DNA from: Lachnospiraceae bacterium
GTDB lineage: Bacteria > Bacillota > Clostridia > Lachnospirales > Lachnospiraceae
Assembly (NCBI GenBank): GCA_009779895.1
Contig: WRBB01000001.1
Location: 186,001-250,000 of the forward strand
DNA length: 64,000 nucleotides
Direction: 5' to 3'
The position numbers and the translations under genes are program-made. Within the stretch, counting starts at the first letter, position 1. Each line of letters opens with the position of its first letter. The notes under the pieces are model-generated. The model worked only from the letters and a program-made list of their open reading frames with translations. It was not told the DNA's origin and did no database searches. Positions 8,975-17,223 of this stretch are shown here, piece by piece.

Positions 8975-10033
8975 ATGAAGTGTAAACAGGCATTTATGTA
9001 TGGACCCCATGATTTGAGAATAGAAGAGGTAGAATTGCCAACGTTGCGTCCGTTTGATATTTTGATTCAGTTAAAAGCTTGTGGCATTTGTGGTTCTGAT
9101 GTAGAGTGTTTGGAGGGTGAATCAGCGGAAGGACGTTATGACATTGCACCTTTTACACCGGGGCATGAGTGGGCAGGGCAAGCGGTAGCGGTAGGCAGTT
9201 CTGTAACAAGTGTAAAAGTAGGCAACAAAGTAGTAGGTGATTGTGTACTTCCTTGTTACAATTGTGCAAATTGTAAAGATGGTTTGATGCCCTCGGCTTG
9301 CTTAAACATGAGAGAAGTTGGTTTTCGCCCGGATTCTCCCGGCGGCATGGGTGAGTATATGATATTGGAAGAAAGCTATACTCATGTGATTCCGGATGAT
9401 TGGGATTATGAATTGGGGGCTTGGGTGGAGACGTTTAATGTTGGTTATTGGGGCTTATGGGGAACGGGTTGCAATCCGGATGCTTCTGATACAGTGGTAG
9501 TAATTGGAGCCGGTCCGATTGGCTTGTGTGCTTCTATGATTGCGAAAAATTCAAATGCAAAAGTAATTGTGACAGATCCATTGGAATCACGTCGTGAAAA
9601 TGCGCTGAATTATGGAGCGGATTATGTGGTTGATCCGAGTAAGCCGGATTTTTTGGATGAAATTTTGAAATTGACAGATGGGCGTGGTCCGACAGTGGTT
9701 TGCGAATGTTCCGGCAATGATGCCGGTATTGCTTCTTTGTTTGACCTTGCCGGGCATAGTGCCAGAATTGGTCTTGTGGGACATTCCATTGGGCGTAAAG
9801 TGCCTGTAGAATTGGGGAAAGTGATTTGGAAGACACTAAAAATCTCCGGATCCGGTGGAACGGACAGATGGTTTCCGCGTACCATCCGTTTTATGTCTAC
9901 GATAAAAGATAAATATGATTTTGCGGCATTGAACACACATCATTTTAATTTTAAAGACATGGATCAGGCATTTGACGTAGCTTGTAATGATAAGGCCAAT
10001 GCACGCAAAGTTATGCTGACGTTTGATGATTGA
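8975..10033 (+). CDS. Zn-dependent medium-chain alcohol/polyol dehydrogenase
   Basis: 352 residues. The catalytic zinc region is KACGICGSDVECLEGE with GHEWAGQ, the structural zinc cysteines are in CYNCANCKDGLMPSAC, and the NAD site is VVVIGAGPIGLCAS. It is in the same superfamily as IolM but clearly distinct, most like sorbitol/L-iditol-type dehydrogenases. A strong AGGAGG precedes the ATG. Lying between iolN and iolG, it may oxidise another inositol stereoisomer or reduce 5-keto-L-gluconate or tagaturonate; nothing in the sequence decides between these. No uxaB-type tagaturonate reductase is in the window, which makes the second role attractive but unproven. Confidence 0.8.
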   Translation: MKCKQAFMYGPHDLRIEEVELPTLRPFDILIQLKACGICGSDVECLEGESAEGRYDIAPFTPGHEWAGQAVAVGSSVTSVKVGNKVVGDCVLPCYNCANCKDGLMPSACLNMREVGFRPDSPGGMGEYMILEESYTHVIPDDWDYELGAWVETFNVGYWGLWGTGCNPDASDTVVVIGAGPIGLCASMIAKNSNAKVIVTDPLESRRENALNYGADYVVDPSKPDFLDEILKLTDGRGPTVVCECSGNDAGIASLFDLAGHSARIGLVGHSIGRKVPVELGKVIWKTLKISGSGGTDRWFPRTIRFMSTIKDKYDFAALNTHHFNFKDMDQAFDVACNDKANARKVMLTFDD

Positions 10034-10063
10034 TTATAAATAATGAAAAGATGGAGAGCGAAA

Positions 10064-11083
10064 ATGAAGAGAGAATTAAGAATCGGTTTGATTGGAGCAG
10101 GGCGCATTGGTCAATTGCATGGTAATAATCTAGTATGTTCTGTTCCGGAGGCTAAGTTGTCAGCGGTTGCAGAAATTAATTTAAACGATTCAGTGATTGC
10201 TTGGGCAAAAGGTTTGGGTATAGAGAAAATAAGCGAAAACCCCGGTGACGTGATCAATGACGAGAATATTGATGCAGTATTTATTTGTTCTTCAACGGAT
10301 TCGCATGCGGAATTGATTATACAATCGGCACAAGCCGGAAAGCATATTTTTTGCGAAAAACCAATTCATACAGAAGTAAAAGAGATTAAAAAAGCATTGG
10401 AAGAAGTTGAAAAAGCCGGTGTGAAGTTGCAGATTGGATTTGTACGTCGCTTTGACCACAATCACAAAAAAGTAAGGGATACAGTTGCGTCCGGGCAATT
10501 GGGCAGACCTCATATTGTAAAAGTGACGTCCCGGGATCCGGAAATGCAGCCGCTAAAGTATATTTTGACTTCAGGGGGCATATTTATGGATATGACCATT
10601 CATGATTTTGATATGGTGTGCTACTTGACGGGAAGTGAAGTTACAGAGGTGACGGCTTATGGTTCCATTATGATAACGCCTGAAATTGAGCAGTGTGGTG
10701 ATGTGGATACAGCCATTGTGATGATGAAATTTAAAAATGGTGCACTTGGGGTGATTGATAACAGTCGAGCGGCTAGATATGGTTATGACCAACGTACGGA
10801 AGTTCATTGTGATAAAGGTTGCGTTCAAGTGGCCAATGATTTAAAAGACACATCTATGATTAGTACTGTGGATGGTGTGATTTGTGAGAAACCGACATGG
10901 TTTTTTCTGGAACGTTATAATGGCGCATTTATTGCAGAATCAAAAGCTTTTGTTGCGGCTGTGTTAGAAGATAAAGAAATTTTCGTTGGTGGTGCAGATG
11001 GCTTAATATCGGTATATATTGCTATGGCAGCAGAGATATCTTTGAAAGAGAATCGTTCAGTAAGACTGGAAGAAGTCATGTAA
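10064..11083 (+). CDS. iolG: myo-Inositol 2-dehydrogenase family protein (Gfo/Idh/MocA)
   Basis: 339 residues. The N-terminal Rossmann fold has IGLIGAGRIGQLHGNNL (NAD binding), ICSSTDSHAELI and the family signature EKPIHTEV. The C-terminal domain has LQIGFVRRFDHNHKKV, FMDMTIHDFDM (catalytic Asp/His) and DNSRAARYGYDQR, all typical of IolG. It oxidises myo-inositol to 2-keto-myo-inositol, the entry reaction for both ring-opening routes. The chosen ATG at 10064 follows GGAGAGCGAAA; an upstream ATG at 10043 is possible but gives a non-family extension. It is the last gene of the first operon and is followed by a hairpin. Stereoisomer preference cannot be read from the sequence. Confidence 0.88.
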   Translation: MKRELRIGLIGAGRIGQLHGNNLVCSVPEAKLSAVAEINLNDSVIAWAKGLGIEKISENPGDVINDENIDAVFICSSTDSHAELIIQSAQAGKHIFCEKPIHTEVKEIKKALEEVEKAGVKLQIGFVRRFDHNHKKVRDTVASGQLGRPHIVKVTSRDPEMQPLKYILTSGGIFMDMTIHDFDMVCYLTGSEVTEVTAYGSIMITPEIEQCGDVDTAIVMMKFKNGALGVIDNSRAARYGYDQRTEVHCDKGCVQVANDLKDTSMISTVDGVICEKPTWFFLERYNGAFIAESKAFVAAVLEDKEIFVGGADGLISVYIAMAAEISLKENRSVRLEEVM

Positions 11084-11106
11084 TGAATGAACGTTGAAAC
11101 GGTAGT

Positions 11107-11136
11107 GCAGAGGCGGGGTTCATGGAATCCCGCCTC
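11107..11136 (+). terminator. Hairpin after iolG
   Basis: GAGGCGGG (11110-11117) pairs with CCCGCCTC (11129-11136), and the stem continues inward with GTT/AAT. The following bases are only TATGTTT, so the U-tract is weak. It probably ends the first inositol operon. Confidence 0.6.
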
Positions 11137-11204
11137 TATGTTTGGACGGAGGTGTTGTAGGTGTAACAAAGAAAAATAAAAAACACACAAAAAGCACATA
11201 CAAC

Positions 11205-11233
11205 TTGCGTGCCTATTTCGTTTGTGTTATACT
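11205..11233 (+). promoter_or_regulatory. Promoter of the second LacI gene with operator half-site
   Basis: TTGCGT (11205-11210) and TATACT (11228-11233) are exactly 17 bp apart. The -35 is part of TTGCGTGC, the reverse complement of the GCACGCAA found in the next promoter, which suggests autoregulation. Confidence 0.75.
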
Positions 11234-11259
11234 GTAGCTTGTAGAAAAGGAGGATTCTT

Positions 11260-12273
11260 ATGCCAGTAACGATAGTTGATATAGCAAAAAGGGCAGGTGT
11301 TTCCAGAGGAACTGTCGATAGAGCCTTGAATAACCGTGGTAGAGTGGCACCTGATGTAGCCAAGCGGATTGAAGATATCGCGGCAGAGATGGGATATGTA
11401 CCAAAACGCTTGCTGCGGCAAAGTAAGAACCCCAAGATTGGTGTGGTGACCCAGTTGTCAAAAAGTTCTTTTATGGATGAAATCCGCATCGGGATAAATC
11501 AAGCGCAAAAAGAGTTTGAAGCACGTGGGATTCATGTGTTTATAGAAGAATGTGCCGGTGTTGATGAAGCGGAGCAGTTAAAAGCGGTATGTCGTTTAGA
11601 GGCGCAAGGGATATCCGGTCTGGCGATTATGCCGGTTTCCGGTGATCAAATACGTGCCAAGTTAAATGAACTAGTGGATAAAGGTGTGGCGGTCGTTACG
11701 TTTAATTCAGACATTGTCGGTACGAATCGTTGTTGTTATGTAGGGTTGGACAATATGTCCAGTGGTCGTACGGCAGCAGGGTTGATGGGGATGTTAACAC
11801 GTGGCAGTGGGAAAGTATTGGCGATTACAGGTTATTTTGAGAACAATGTAAATACCATGCGCATATCCGGTTTTGTAGATGAGCTGCGAAATACCTTTGA
11901 AGAGATAGAGCTGGTTGGTGTTCATGGTGGCTTTGATGATGCGGACGAAGTGGAGCGGATTGTGACCAATACGTTAGAGGTGTATCCGGATTTAGACGGC
12001 ATTGTTATTTTTTCCGGTGGTCAAAGTGGGATTTGCAGAGCTTTGGCAAAGTTAGGTATAGAAAAGCGACCTTTTATTATTGTGTATGATTTGACGAGGA
12101 AAAACAGAAGGGCATTGTTGGAAGAACGGGTTGATTTTGTGATTGATCAAGATGGATTTATTCAGGGTTTTCAGAGTTTGCAAATCGTAGCCGAGTATTT
12201 ATTAGAGGGGAAAAAACCTGCACGGGAATATAATTATACGGACATAATGATTAAGACAAAATATAATGTATGA
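11260..12273 (+). CDS. LacI-family transcriptional regulator
   Basis: 337 residues, complete. The N-terminal head is VTIVDIAKRAGVSRGTVDRAL followed by the hinge-helix region AAEMGYVPKRLL. The sensor domain (IGVVTQLSKSSFMDE, LAIMPVSGDQ, TFNSDIVGTNRCCYVG, IVIFSGGQSGICRA) resembles sugar-binding proteins. Its C-terminus YTDIMIKTKYNV is almost that of the 3-911 regulator. AAAAGGAGG precedes the ATG. It stands alone between the first and second operons and likely represses the second (12378-27935), with TTGCG/CGCAA as its target; this link is inferred from shared promoter motifs. Confidence 0.92.
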   Translation: MPVTIVDIAKRAGVSRGTVDRALNNRGRVAPDVAKRIEDIAAEMGYVPKRLLRQSKNPKIGVVTQLSKSSFMDEIRIGINQAQKEFEARGIHVFIEECAGVDEAEQLKAVCRLEAQGISGLAIMPVSGDQIRAKLNELVDKGVAVVTFNSDIVGTNRCCYVGLDNMSSGRTAAGLMGMLTRGSGKVLAITGYFENNVNTMRISGFVDELRNTFEEIELVGVHGGFDDADEVERIVTNTLEVYPDLDGIVIFSGGQSGICRALAKLGIEKRPFIIVYDLTRKNRRALLEERVDFVIDQDGFIQGFQSLQIVAEYLLEGKKPAREYNYTDIMIKTKYNV

Positions 12274-12288
12274 AACAGGTAAAACTTG

Positions 12289-12317
12289 TTGCGCACGCAA
12301 TAAAAGTGTGCTATTAT
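12289..12317 (+). promoter_or_regulatory. Promoter of the 15-gene transketolase/butyrate/iol operon, with overlapping operator
   Basis: TTGCGC (12289-12294) and TATTAT (12312-12317) are 17 bp apart. The -35 is the left arm of TTGCG-CA-CGCAA (12289-12300), an inverted repeat with a two-base centre, so repressor binding would mask it. Confidence 0.72.
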
Positions 12318-12341
12318 AACATAAACACGCAAAATATAAGA

Positions 12342-12351
12342 GCGCACGCAA
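12342..12351 (+). promoter_or_regulatory. Second copy of operator motif GCGCACGCAA
   Basis: GCGCACGCAA at 12342-12351 repeats 12291-12300 exactly, 51 bp downstream, about five helical turns. A weaker CACGCAAAA lies between them near 12326. The spacing would suit two bound dimers on one DNA face or a short loop. Confidence 0.6.
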
Positions 12352-12377
12352 AATTCACAGGAAATGGAGAGGGGTTC

Positions 12378-13241
12378 ATGGCAAATGTAAAGGAGCAAAA
12401 GTTATTCGCTGCTAAGATTCGCTTGGAGACAGTGAAACAAGTAGGTGTGAGAGGATTCGGTCATTTAGGAGGTGCCCTCTCTGTTGTAGATGCGATTGCA
12501 GTATTATATAGTGGTGTGATGTATATTGATCCTGCAAATCCGGATAAAACAGATCGGGATAAGTTGGTGATGAGTAAAGGCCATGCAGGGCCGGCACTTT
12601 ATTCGGCTTTGGCTTTAAAAGGTTACTTCCCGATGGCGTGGTTGAAAACATTGAATCAACCGGGAACAAAGTTACCCAGTCATTGTGACTGTAAGTTAAC
12701 ACCGGGGATTGATATGACCACCGGTTCTTTGGGGCAAGGAGCATCTACAGCATGTGGGTTGGCGTTGGCACAGAAAATGGATGAGATAGATGCTTATACC
12801 TACCTTTTTGTGGGGGATGGCGAGAGTAATGAAGGTCAGGTTTGGGAAGCGGCTTTATTTGCCAATCAGCATAAGCTAGACAATTTGATTGCATTTGTGG
12901 ATTGTAATCAGAAGCAATTGGATGGTACCACAGAAGAGGTTATGGCGATGGGAGATATTGCAGCGAAATTTGAAACATTTGGTTGGCATACTCAAAGCAT
13001 TCAAGGTGATGATGTGGTGGCGATTGAAAAAGCCATTAAAAAGGCCAAGGAAGTGAAAGGAAAACCATCTTGTATTGTATTAAATACAATCAAAGGTGCC
13101 GGTGTACCCGAGATTGAAAAAATAGAGTTTAACCATCATATTGTATTGGATGGTGCCTTGTTGGAAAAAGCTGTTGCAGCGTGTGAAGCAACGGTAAAAG
13201 AGTTGGAAGGAGGGGCAGTATCCCATGGCGATTGTATATGA
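12378..13241 (+). CDS. Transketolase, N-terminal (TPP-binding) subunit
   Basis: 287 residues, the separate N-terminal half of a split transketolase. GHLGGALSVVDAI, MSKGHAGPALYSAL, the TGSLGQG loop and the TPP/Mg motif GDGESNEGQ followed by DCNQKQLDG are all present. GGAGAGGGG lies just before the ATG at 12378; the frame is open further upstream into the promoter, but that is not coding. The partner subunit overlaps its end. Transketolases move a C2 ketol unit from a ketose to an aldose; the ketose here is unknown. It heads an operon with butyrate-forming and inositol genes, which is why I suspect 2-deoxy-5-keto-gluconate as donor rather than an ordinary pentose phosphate. Confidence 0.9.
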   Translation: MANVKEQKLFAAKIRLETVKQVGVRGFGHLGGALSVVDAIAVLYSGVMYIDPANPDKTDRDKLVMSKGHAGPALYSALALKGYFPMAWLKTLNQPGTKLPSHCDCKLTPGIDMTTGSLGQGASTACGLALAQKMDEIDAYTYLFVGDGESNEGQVWEAALFANQHKLDNLIAFVDCNQKQLDGTTEEVMAMGDIAAKFETFGWHTQSIQGDDVVAIEKAIKKAKEVKGKPSCIVLNTIKGAGVPEIEKIEFNHHIVLDGALLEKAVAACEATVKELEGGAVSHGDCI

Positions 13242-14178
13242 CGGTAGTATGGATCAAGCGGTTTACAAAATCATTTTTGCACAAACCATAGAAGCACTTG
13301 CGGATGCGGATCCGGATGTGGTGTATTTAGATGCGGACTTGATGAATTCTTTTGGTACTCATGACTTTTGGAAAAGAAATAAAAAGCAGGCGGTGAATTG
13401 TGGTGTGGCAGAGGCAAATATGATGGGTGTGGCGGCAGGATTAGCAGCCGCCGGTAAGAAACCCTATGTACATACCTTTGGTCCTTTTGCAACAAGGCGT
13501 AGTTATGATCAAAGTTTTTTGTCCATCGCTTATGCAGGCAACAGCGTAAGGATTATCGGCTCTGACCCCGGGGTAACCGCAGCGTTTAACGGTGGAACCC
13601 ATATGCCTTTTGAAGATGTGGCCTTGATGCGGGCAGTGCCGCATAGTACGGTGATTGATGTTTCGGATGGTGTGCAGTTGGAATGGGTTTTAAAAGCAAT
13701 CAAAGATAGAGAGGGGCTTACGTATTTAAGAGTGACAAGAAAACATTATCCGGCTGTTTATAGCAAGGATCATGGGTTTGCGCTTGGTAAAGGTGAAATA
13801 GTCAAAAAGGGCACGGATGTTACAGTGATTGCTTCCGGTTTGATGGTGGGCGAAGCTTTAAAAGCAGCAACTGTGTTAGAAGCGCAGGGTGTTTCTGTGC
13901 GAGTGGTAGATATGTTTACCATCAAGCCCATTGATACGGAGTTGGTGGTGGATTGTGCAAAAAGCACCAAAGCCATTGTGACGGCAGAGAATCACAATGT
14001 GATTGGTGGTTTAGGAGATGCGGTGGCAGATGTATTATTTGAAAACAACTGTCTGATACCGATGAAAAAAGTTGGTGTAAAAGATGTATTTGGTTCCGTT
14101 GGACCACAGGAGTATTTACAAGTACATTATGGTTTAACAGCAGACGAAATTGTAAAAGTAGTGGAGGAGATACTATGA
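13225..14178 (+). CDS. Transketolase, C-terminal (pyrimidine-binding) subunit
   Basis: 317 residues, overlapping the N-terminal subunit gene by 17 bp, so the two are translationally coupled. VNCGVAEANMMGVAAGLAAAGKKP carries the Glu that activates the TPP pyrimidine (within GVAEAN). It continues through FATRRSYDQSF to the C-terminal domain (VVDMFTIKPID, VTAENHNVIGGLG). It forms the functional enzyme with the product of 12378. It differs considerably from the other C-subunit in this window (52746), for example GSDPGVTAAFNGGTHMPFED versus GISGGVSYGALGMSHHSAQD, consistent with a different substrate. GGAGG precedes the ATG. Confidence 0.88.
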   Translation: MAIVYDGSMDQAVYKIIFAQTIEALADADPDVVYLDADLMNSFGTHDFWKRNKKQAVNCGVAEANMMGVAAGLAAAGKKPYVHTFGPFATRRSYDQSFLSIAYAGNSVRIIGSDPGVTAAFNGGTHMPFEDVALMRAVPHSTVIDVSDGVQLEWVLKAIKDREGLTYLRVTRKHYPAVYSKDHGFALGKGEIVKKGTDVTVIASGLMVGEALKAATVLEAQGVSVRVVDMFTIKPIDTELVVDCAKSTKAIVTAENHNVIGGLGDAVADVLFENNCLIPMKKVGVKDVFGSVGPQEYLQVHYGLTADEIVKVVEEIL

Positions 14179-15623
14179 TGATGACAGGCGAGCAGTATAT
14201 TGAGAGTATTCGGAAATTAGATTTAAAGGTGTATTTATTTGGTGAAAGATTAAAAAACGTGGTGGATAATCCAATTTTGCGTCCTTCCTTGAATTCTGTA
14301 AAGGCGACATATGACTATGCAGCAAAACCGGAGCATGAAGATTTGATGACGACTACCTCTCATTTGACAGGAGAGAAAATCAACCGTTTTACCAATATTC
14401 ACCAAAGCACGGATGATTTGATCAAAAAGGTTAAGATGCAACGTTTATTAGGACAAAAAACAGCTTCTTGTTTTCAACGTTGTGTTGGTATGGATGCTTT
14501 TAATGCTGTGTATTCTACGACTTATGAAGTGGATGAAGCATATGGCACATCTTATCATAATAATTTTCTGGAGTTTATCAAAAAAGTACAAAAAGAAGAT
14601 TGGACAGTAGATGGTGCGATGACGGATCCAAAAGGAGATCGCTCTTTGCCGCCACATAAGCAGGCAGATCCGGATTTATTCTTGCGTGTTGTGGAGCGTC
14701 GTTTGGATGGTGTGGTTGTAAAAGGTGCCAAGATGCATCAAACAGGTATTACAAACTCTCATGAAGTTTTGGTTATGCCAACCATTGCCATGGGACCTGA
14801 TGACAAGGATTATGCAATCTCATTTTCTGTGCCGACAGATAGTGAGGGTGTTTTCATTATTGTTGGTCGTCAAAGTTGTGACACACGTAAATTGGAGGGT
14901 GGTGACATTGACGTAGGTAATAGTGAATATGGTGGTATGGAGGGTGTTACTATTTTTGACAATGTATTTGTGCCCAATGACCGCATTTTCTTAAACGGTG
15001 AAACGGATTTTGCCGGTATGATGGTGGAACGTTTTGCCGGATATCATCGTCAGAGTTATGGTGGATGTAAGGTTGGTGTAGGTGATGTTTTGATTGGTGC
15101 GGCTGCTCTTTCGGCGGAATATGCCGGTGTTGAGCGTGCAAGTCATGTAAAAGATAAGTTGATTGAGATGACGCATTTGAATGAAACGTTATTTGCCTGT
15201 GGTGTTTCGTGTTCTTGTGAGGGGCATCCTACCAAATCAGGTGCCTATATGATTGATTTGTTATTGGCCAATGTCTGCAAACAAAATGTGACACGTTTTC
15301 CGTATGAAATCGTTCGTTTGGCAGAAGATATTGCAGGTGGTTTGATGGTTACGGCTCCCTCGGAGCAAGATTTTAAAAATGAAGCATTGGCACCATATTT
15401 GGAAAAATATTTACAAGGTGTATGCGGCGTATCCATTGAAAATAGAATGCGTGTATTGCGTTTGATTGAGAATTTGTCATTGGGTACGGCAGCGGTTGGG
15501 TATCGTACGGAATCTATGCATGGAGCGGGTAGTCCGCAAGCCCAGCGGATTATGATTGCCCGTCAAGGTAATATCAATGGCAAGAAAGCGTTGGCGAAGC
15601 ATATTGCGAAGATTTCCGAGTAA
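14175..15623 (+). CDS. abfD: 4-Hydroxybutyryl-CoA dehydratase / vinylacetyl-CoA isomerase
   Basis: 482 residues of the FAD/[4Fe-4S] dehydratase family. It converts 4-hydroxybutyryl-CoA to crotonyl-CoA by a radical mechanism. The iron-sulfur ligands established for the Clostridium aminobutyricum enzyme (Cys99, Cys103, His292, Cys299) appear here as Cys99, Cys103 (TASCFQRCVG), His290 and Cys297 (HRQSYGGC). Further identities include MQRLLGQKTAS, AMTDPKGDR, GAKMHQTG, IEMTHLNETL and YRTESMHGAGSPQAQRI. This rules out its relatives, the 4-hydroxyphenylacetate hydroxylases, which lack the cluster. It overlaps the transketolase gene by 4 bp. The enzyme is oxygen-sensitive, so the host is anaerobic. 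Its place in an inositol operon is unusual. Confidence 0.95.
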   Translation: MMMTGEQYIESIRKLDLKVYLFGERLKNVVDNPILRPSLNSVKATYDYAAKPEHEDLMTTTSHLTGEKINRFTNIHQSTDDLIKKVKMQRLLGQKTASCFQRCVGMDAFNAVYSTTYEVDEAYGTSYHNNFLEFIKKVQKEDWTVDGAMTDPKGDRSLPPHKQADPDLFLRVVERRLDGVVVKGAKMHQTGITNSHEVLVMPTIAMGPDDKDYAISFSVPTDSEGVFIIVGRQSCDTRKLEGGDIDVGNSEYGGMEGVTIFDNVFVPNDRIFLNGETDFAGMMVERFAGYHRQSYGGCKVGVGDVLIGAAALSAEYAGVERASHVKDKLIEMTHLNETLFACGVSCSCEGHPTKSGAYMIDLLLANVCKQNVTRFPYEIVRLAEDIAGGLMVTAPSEQDFKNEALAPYLEKYLQGVCGVSIENRMRVLRLIENLSLGTAAVGYRTESMHGAGSPQAQRIMIARQGNINGKKALAKHIAKISE

Positions 15624-15628
15624 ATATC

Positions 15629-15907
15629 ATGGACATAGGAATCAAATATTGCGGCGGATGCAATCCACGGTACGATAGAACAAGTATTGTTGTCCGTTTG
15701 GAAAAGGATTTTCCCGGATTGCAGATTACAAGTGCAGCAGCACTTCAGTTGTATGACATTGTGGTTTTTTTAAAAGGTTGTATGCGCCCTTGTATCAAAG
15801 AAGAAGATTATCCGGCTAGGATTGCCCAAATGATAGTTTCTTGTGAAGCGGATTATCTTCATTTGTATCAAGTCATTTATAGTAGCAAAAAAGGAGGAAG
15901 AAAATGA
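15629..15907 (+). CDS. Small Cys-rich protein of unknown function between abfD and the CoA-transferase
   Basis: 92 residues. It opens with IKYCGGCNPRYDR (a CxxC pair) and has a second pair in LKGCMRPC, so it could bind metal or an iron-sulfur cluster, but this is only suggested by the cysteines. No signal peptide or membrane segment is visible. It overlaps the next gene by 4 bp and starts 5 bp after abfD, so it is part of the operon. I believe similar small proteins with this N-terminal motif occur elsewhere in Clostridia, but I cannot assign a function. An assembly or repair role for the abfD product is conceivable from position alone. Confidence 0.75.
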   Translation: MDIGIKYCGGCNPRYDRTSIVVRLEKDFPGLQITSAAALQLYDIVVFLKGCMRPCIKEEDYPARIAQMIVSCEADYLHLYQVIYSSKKGGRK

Positions 15908-17223
15908 GCTGGAGGGATGCATATCAGTCCAAGCGAGTAACTGCAAACGAGGCGGTAAGCCATATAAAGTCAGGTGACCGAATTGTGTTAGCCCATGCTG
16001 CTGCAGAGCCGATGATTTTGGTGGATGCGATGGCAGCCAATGCGGACGCGTATCGTGATGTTGAATTTGTAAATTTGGTTTGTTTGACCGAAGCACCTTA
16101 TTGTGCACCGGAATATCAAAAAAACTTTCGTTTGAATAGTTTGTTTGTGGGAGCTCCGGCAAGAAAAGCGGTTGCGGAGGGTCGGGCTGACTTTACACCG
16201 GTATTTTTTCATGAGGTTCCGGCTTTGCTTCAAACAAGATTACAGCCGGATGCGACATTTTTACAGCTGTCACCTCCAAATGCGCATGGTTATTGTAGTT
16301 TTGGTGTATCGGTAGATTATACCAAAACAGCGGCGCAAAAGTGTGGTGGCATCAACATTGCACAAATCAACAAGCATATGCCTTGTACTTATGGTGATAG
16401 TTTTATTCACGTTAGCGAATTGGATTATATTGTAGAACATGATGAAACCTTGGTTGAGTTACAGCCTCCCGTATTGGGTGATGTGGAAAAGGCCATCGGC
16501 CGCAATGTAGCATCTCTGATTCAAGATGGTGATTGTTTGCAATTGGGGATTGGTAGCATTCCGGACGCGGTATTGGCTGGTTTGACAGACAAAAAAGATT
16601 TGGGTATTTATACGGAGATGTTTTCTGATGGTGTGGTTGACTTAGTAGAAGCCGGTGTGATTAATAATAAGCATAAAAATATCCATAATGGAAAGTTGGT
16701 TGCAACGTTTTTGATGGGAACACAAAAGTTATATGATTTTGTAGATCACAATCCTATGGTAGAGATGTTATCCGTTGATTATGTGAATGACCCAAGGATT
16801 GCCGCTCAAAATGATAATTTAGTAGCCATCAATGCTTGTGTGCAGGTAGACTTACTGGGTCAGGTTGTTTCTGATTCTATTGGTTTAAGGCAAATCAGTG
16901 GTGTGGGTGGTCAGGTAGACTTTGTGCGAGCGGCCAATATGAGCAAAGGCGGTCGAGCGATTATGGCGATGCCTTCTACCACCAAGGGTATTTCTAAGAT
17001 TGTTCCTTTCATTGCGGAGGGGGCGGCGGTTACGACAAATCGGTTTGATGTAAATTATGTTGTGACAGAACATGGTATTGCTGCATTAAAAGGTAGAACA
17101 TTAAGAGAGAGAGCGGCTGCACTAATCAAAATTGCACACCCGGATTTTAGAGAAGCGTTGGCAATAGAGTACGAGAAACGTTTTCATGCTAAGTTCAAAG
17201 AAAGTGAGTGGGTAAAAGGATGA
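15904..17223 (+). CDS. abfT: 4-Hydroxybutyrate (butyrate/acetate) CoA-transferase
   Basis: 439 residues, family I CoA-transferase of the AbfT/Cat2 type. The catalytic glutamate is in IYTEMFSDGVVDL, matching HSEMISDGVVDL of the C. aminobutyricum enzyme. LQLGIGSIPDAVL, SGVGGQVDFVRAA, ISKIVPFI and YVVTEHGIAALKG are typical. It transfers CoA from acetyl-CoA or butyryl-CoA to a hydroxy acid, forming the dehydratase substrate and releasing acetate or butyrate. AGGAGG precedes the ATG. The real acid may be 4-hydroxybutyrate, 3,4-dihydroxybutyrate or 3-hydroxypropionate; the sequence does not settle this. Confidence 0.9.
   Translation: MSWRDAYQSKRVTANEAVSHIKSGDRIVLAHAAAEPMILVDAMAANADAYRDVEFVNLVCLTEAPYCAPEYQKNFRLNSLFVGAPARKAVAEGRADFTPVFFHEVPALLQTRLQPDATFLQLSPPNAHGYCSFGVSVDYTKTAAQKCGGINIAQINKHMPCTYGDSFIHVSELDYIVEHDETLVELQPPVLGDVEKAIGRNVASLIQDGDCLQLGIGSIPDAVLAGLTDKKDLGIYTEMFSDGVVDLVEAGVINNKHKNIHNGKLVATFLMGTQKLYDFVDHNPMVEMLSVDYVNDPRIAAQNDNLVAINACVQVDLLGQVVSDSIGLRQISGVGGQVDFVRAANMSKGGRAIMAMPSTTKGISKIVPFIAEGAAVTTNRFDVNYVVTEHGIAALKGRTLRERAAALIKIAHPDFREALAIEYEKRFHAKFKESEWVKG

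Noticed and set aside
12270..12377. Upstream extension of the transketolase N-subunit frame
   Set aside because: It covers the promoter and operators; the good ribosome site and family N-terminus are at 12378.
14175..15623. Reading the dehydratase as a 4-hydroxyphenylacetate 3-monooxygenase
   Set aside because: The Cys99/Cys103/His/Cys cluster ligands and the acyl-CoA operon fit 4-hydroxybutyryl-CoA dehydratase, not a hydroxylase.
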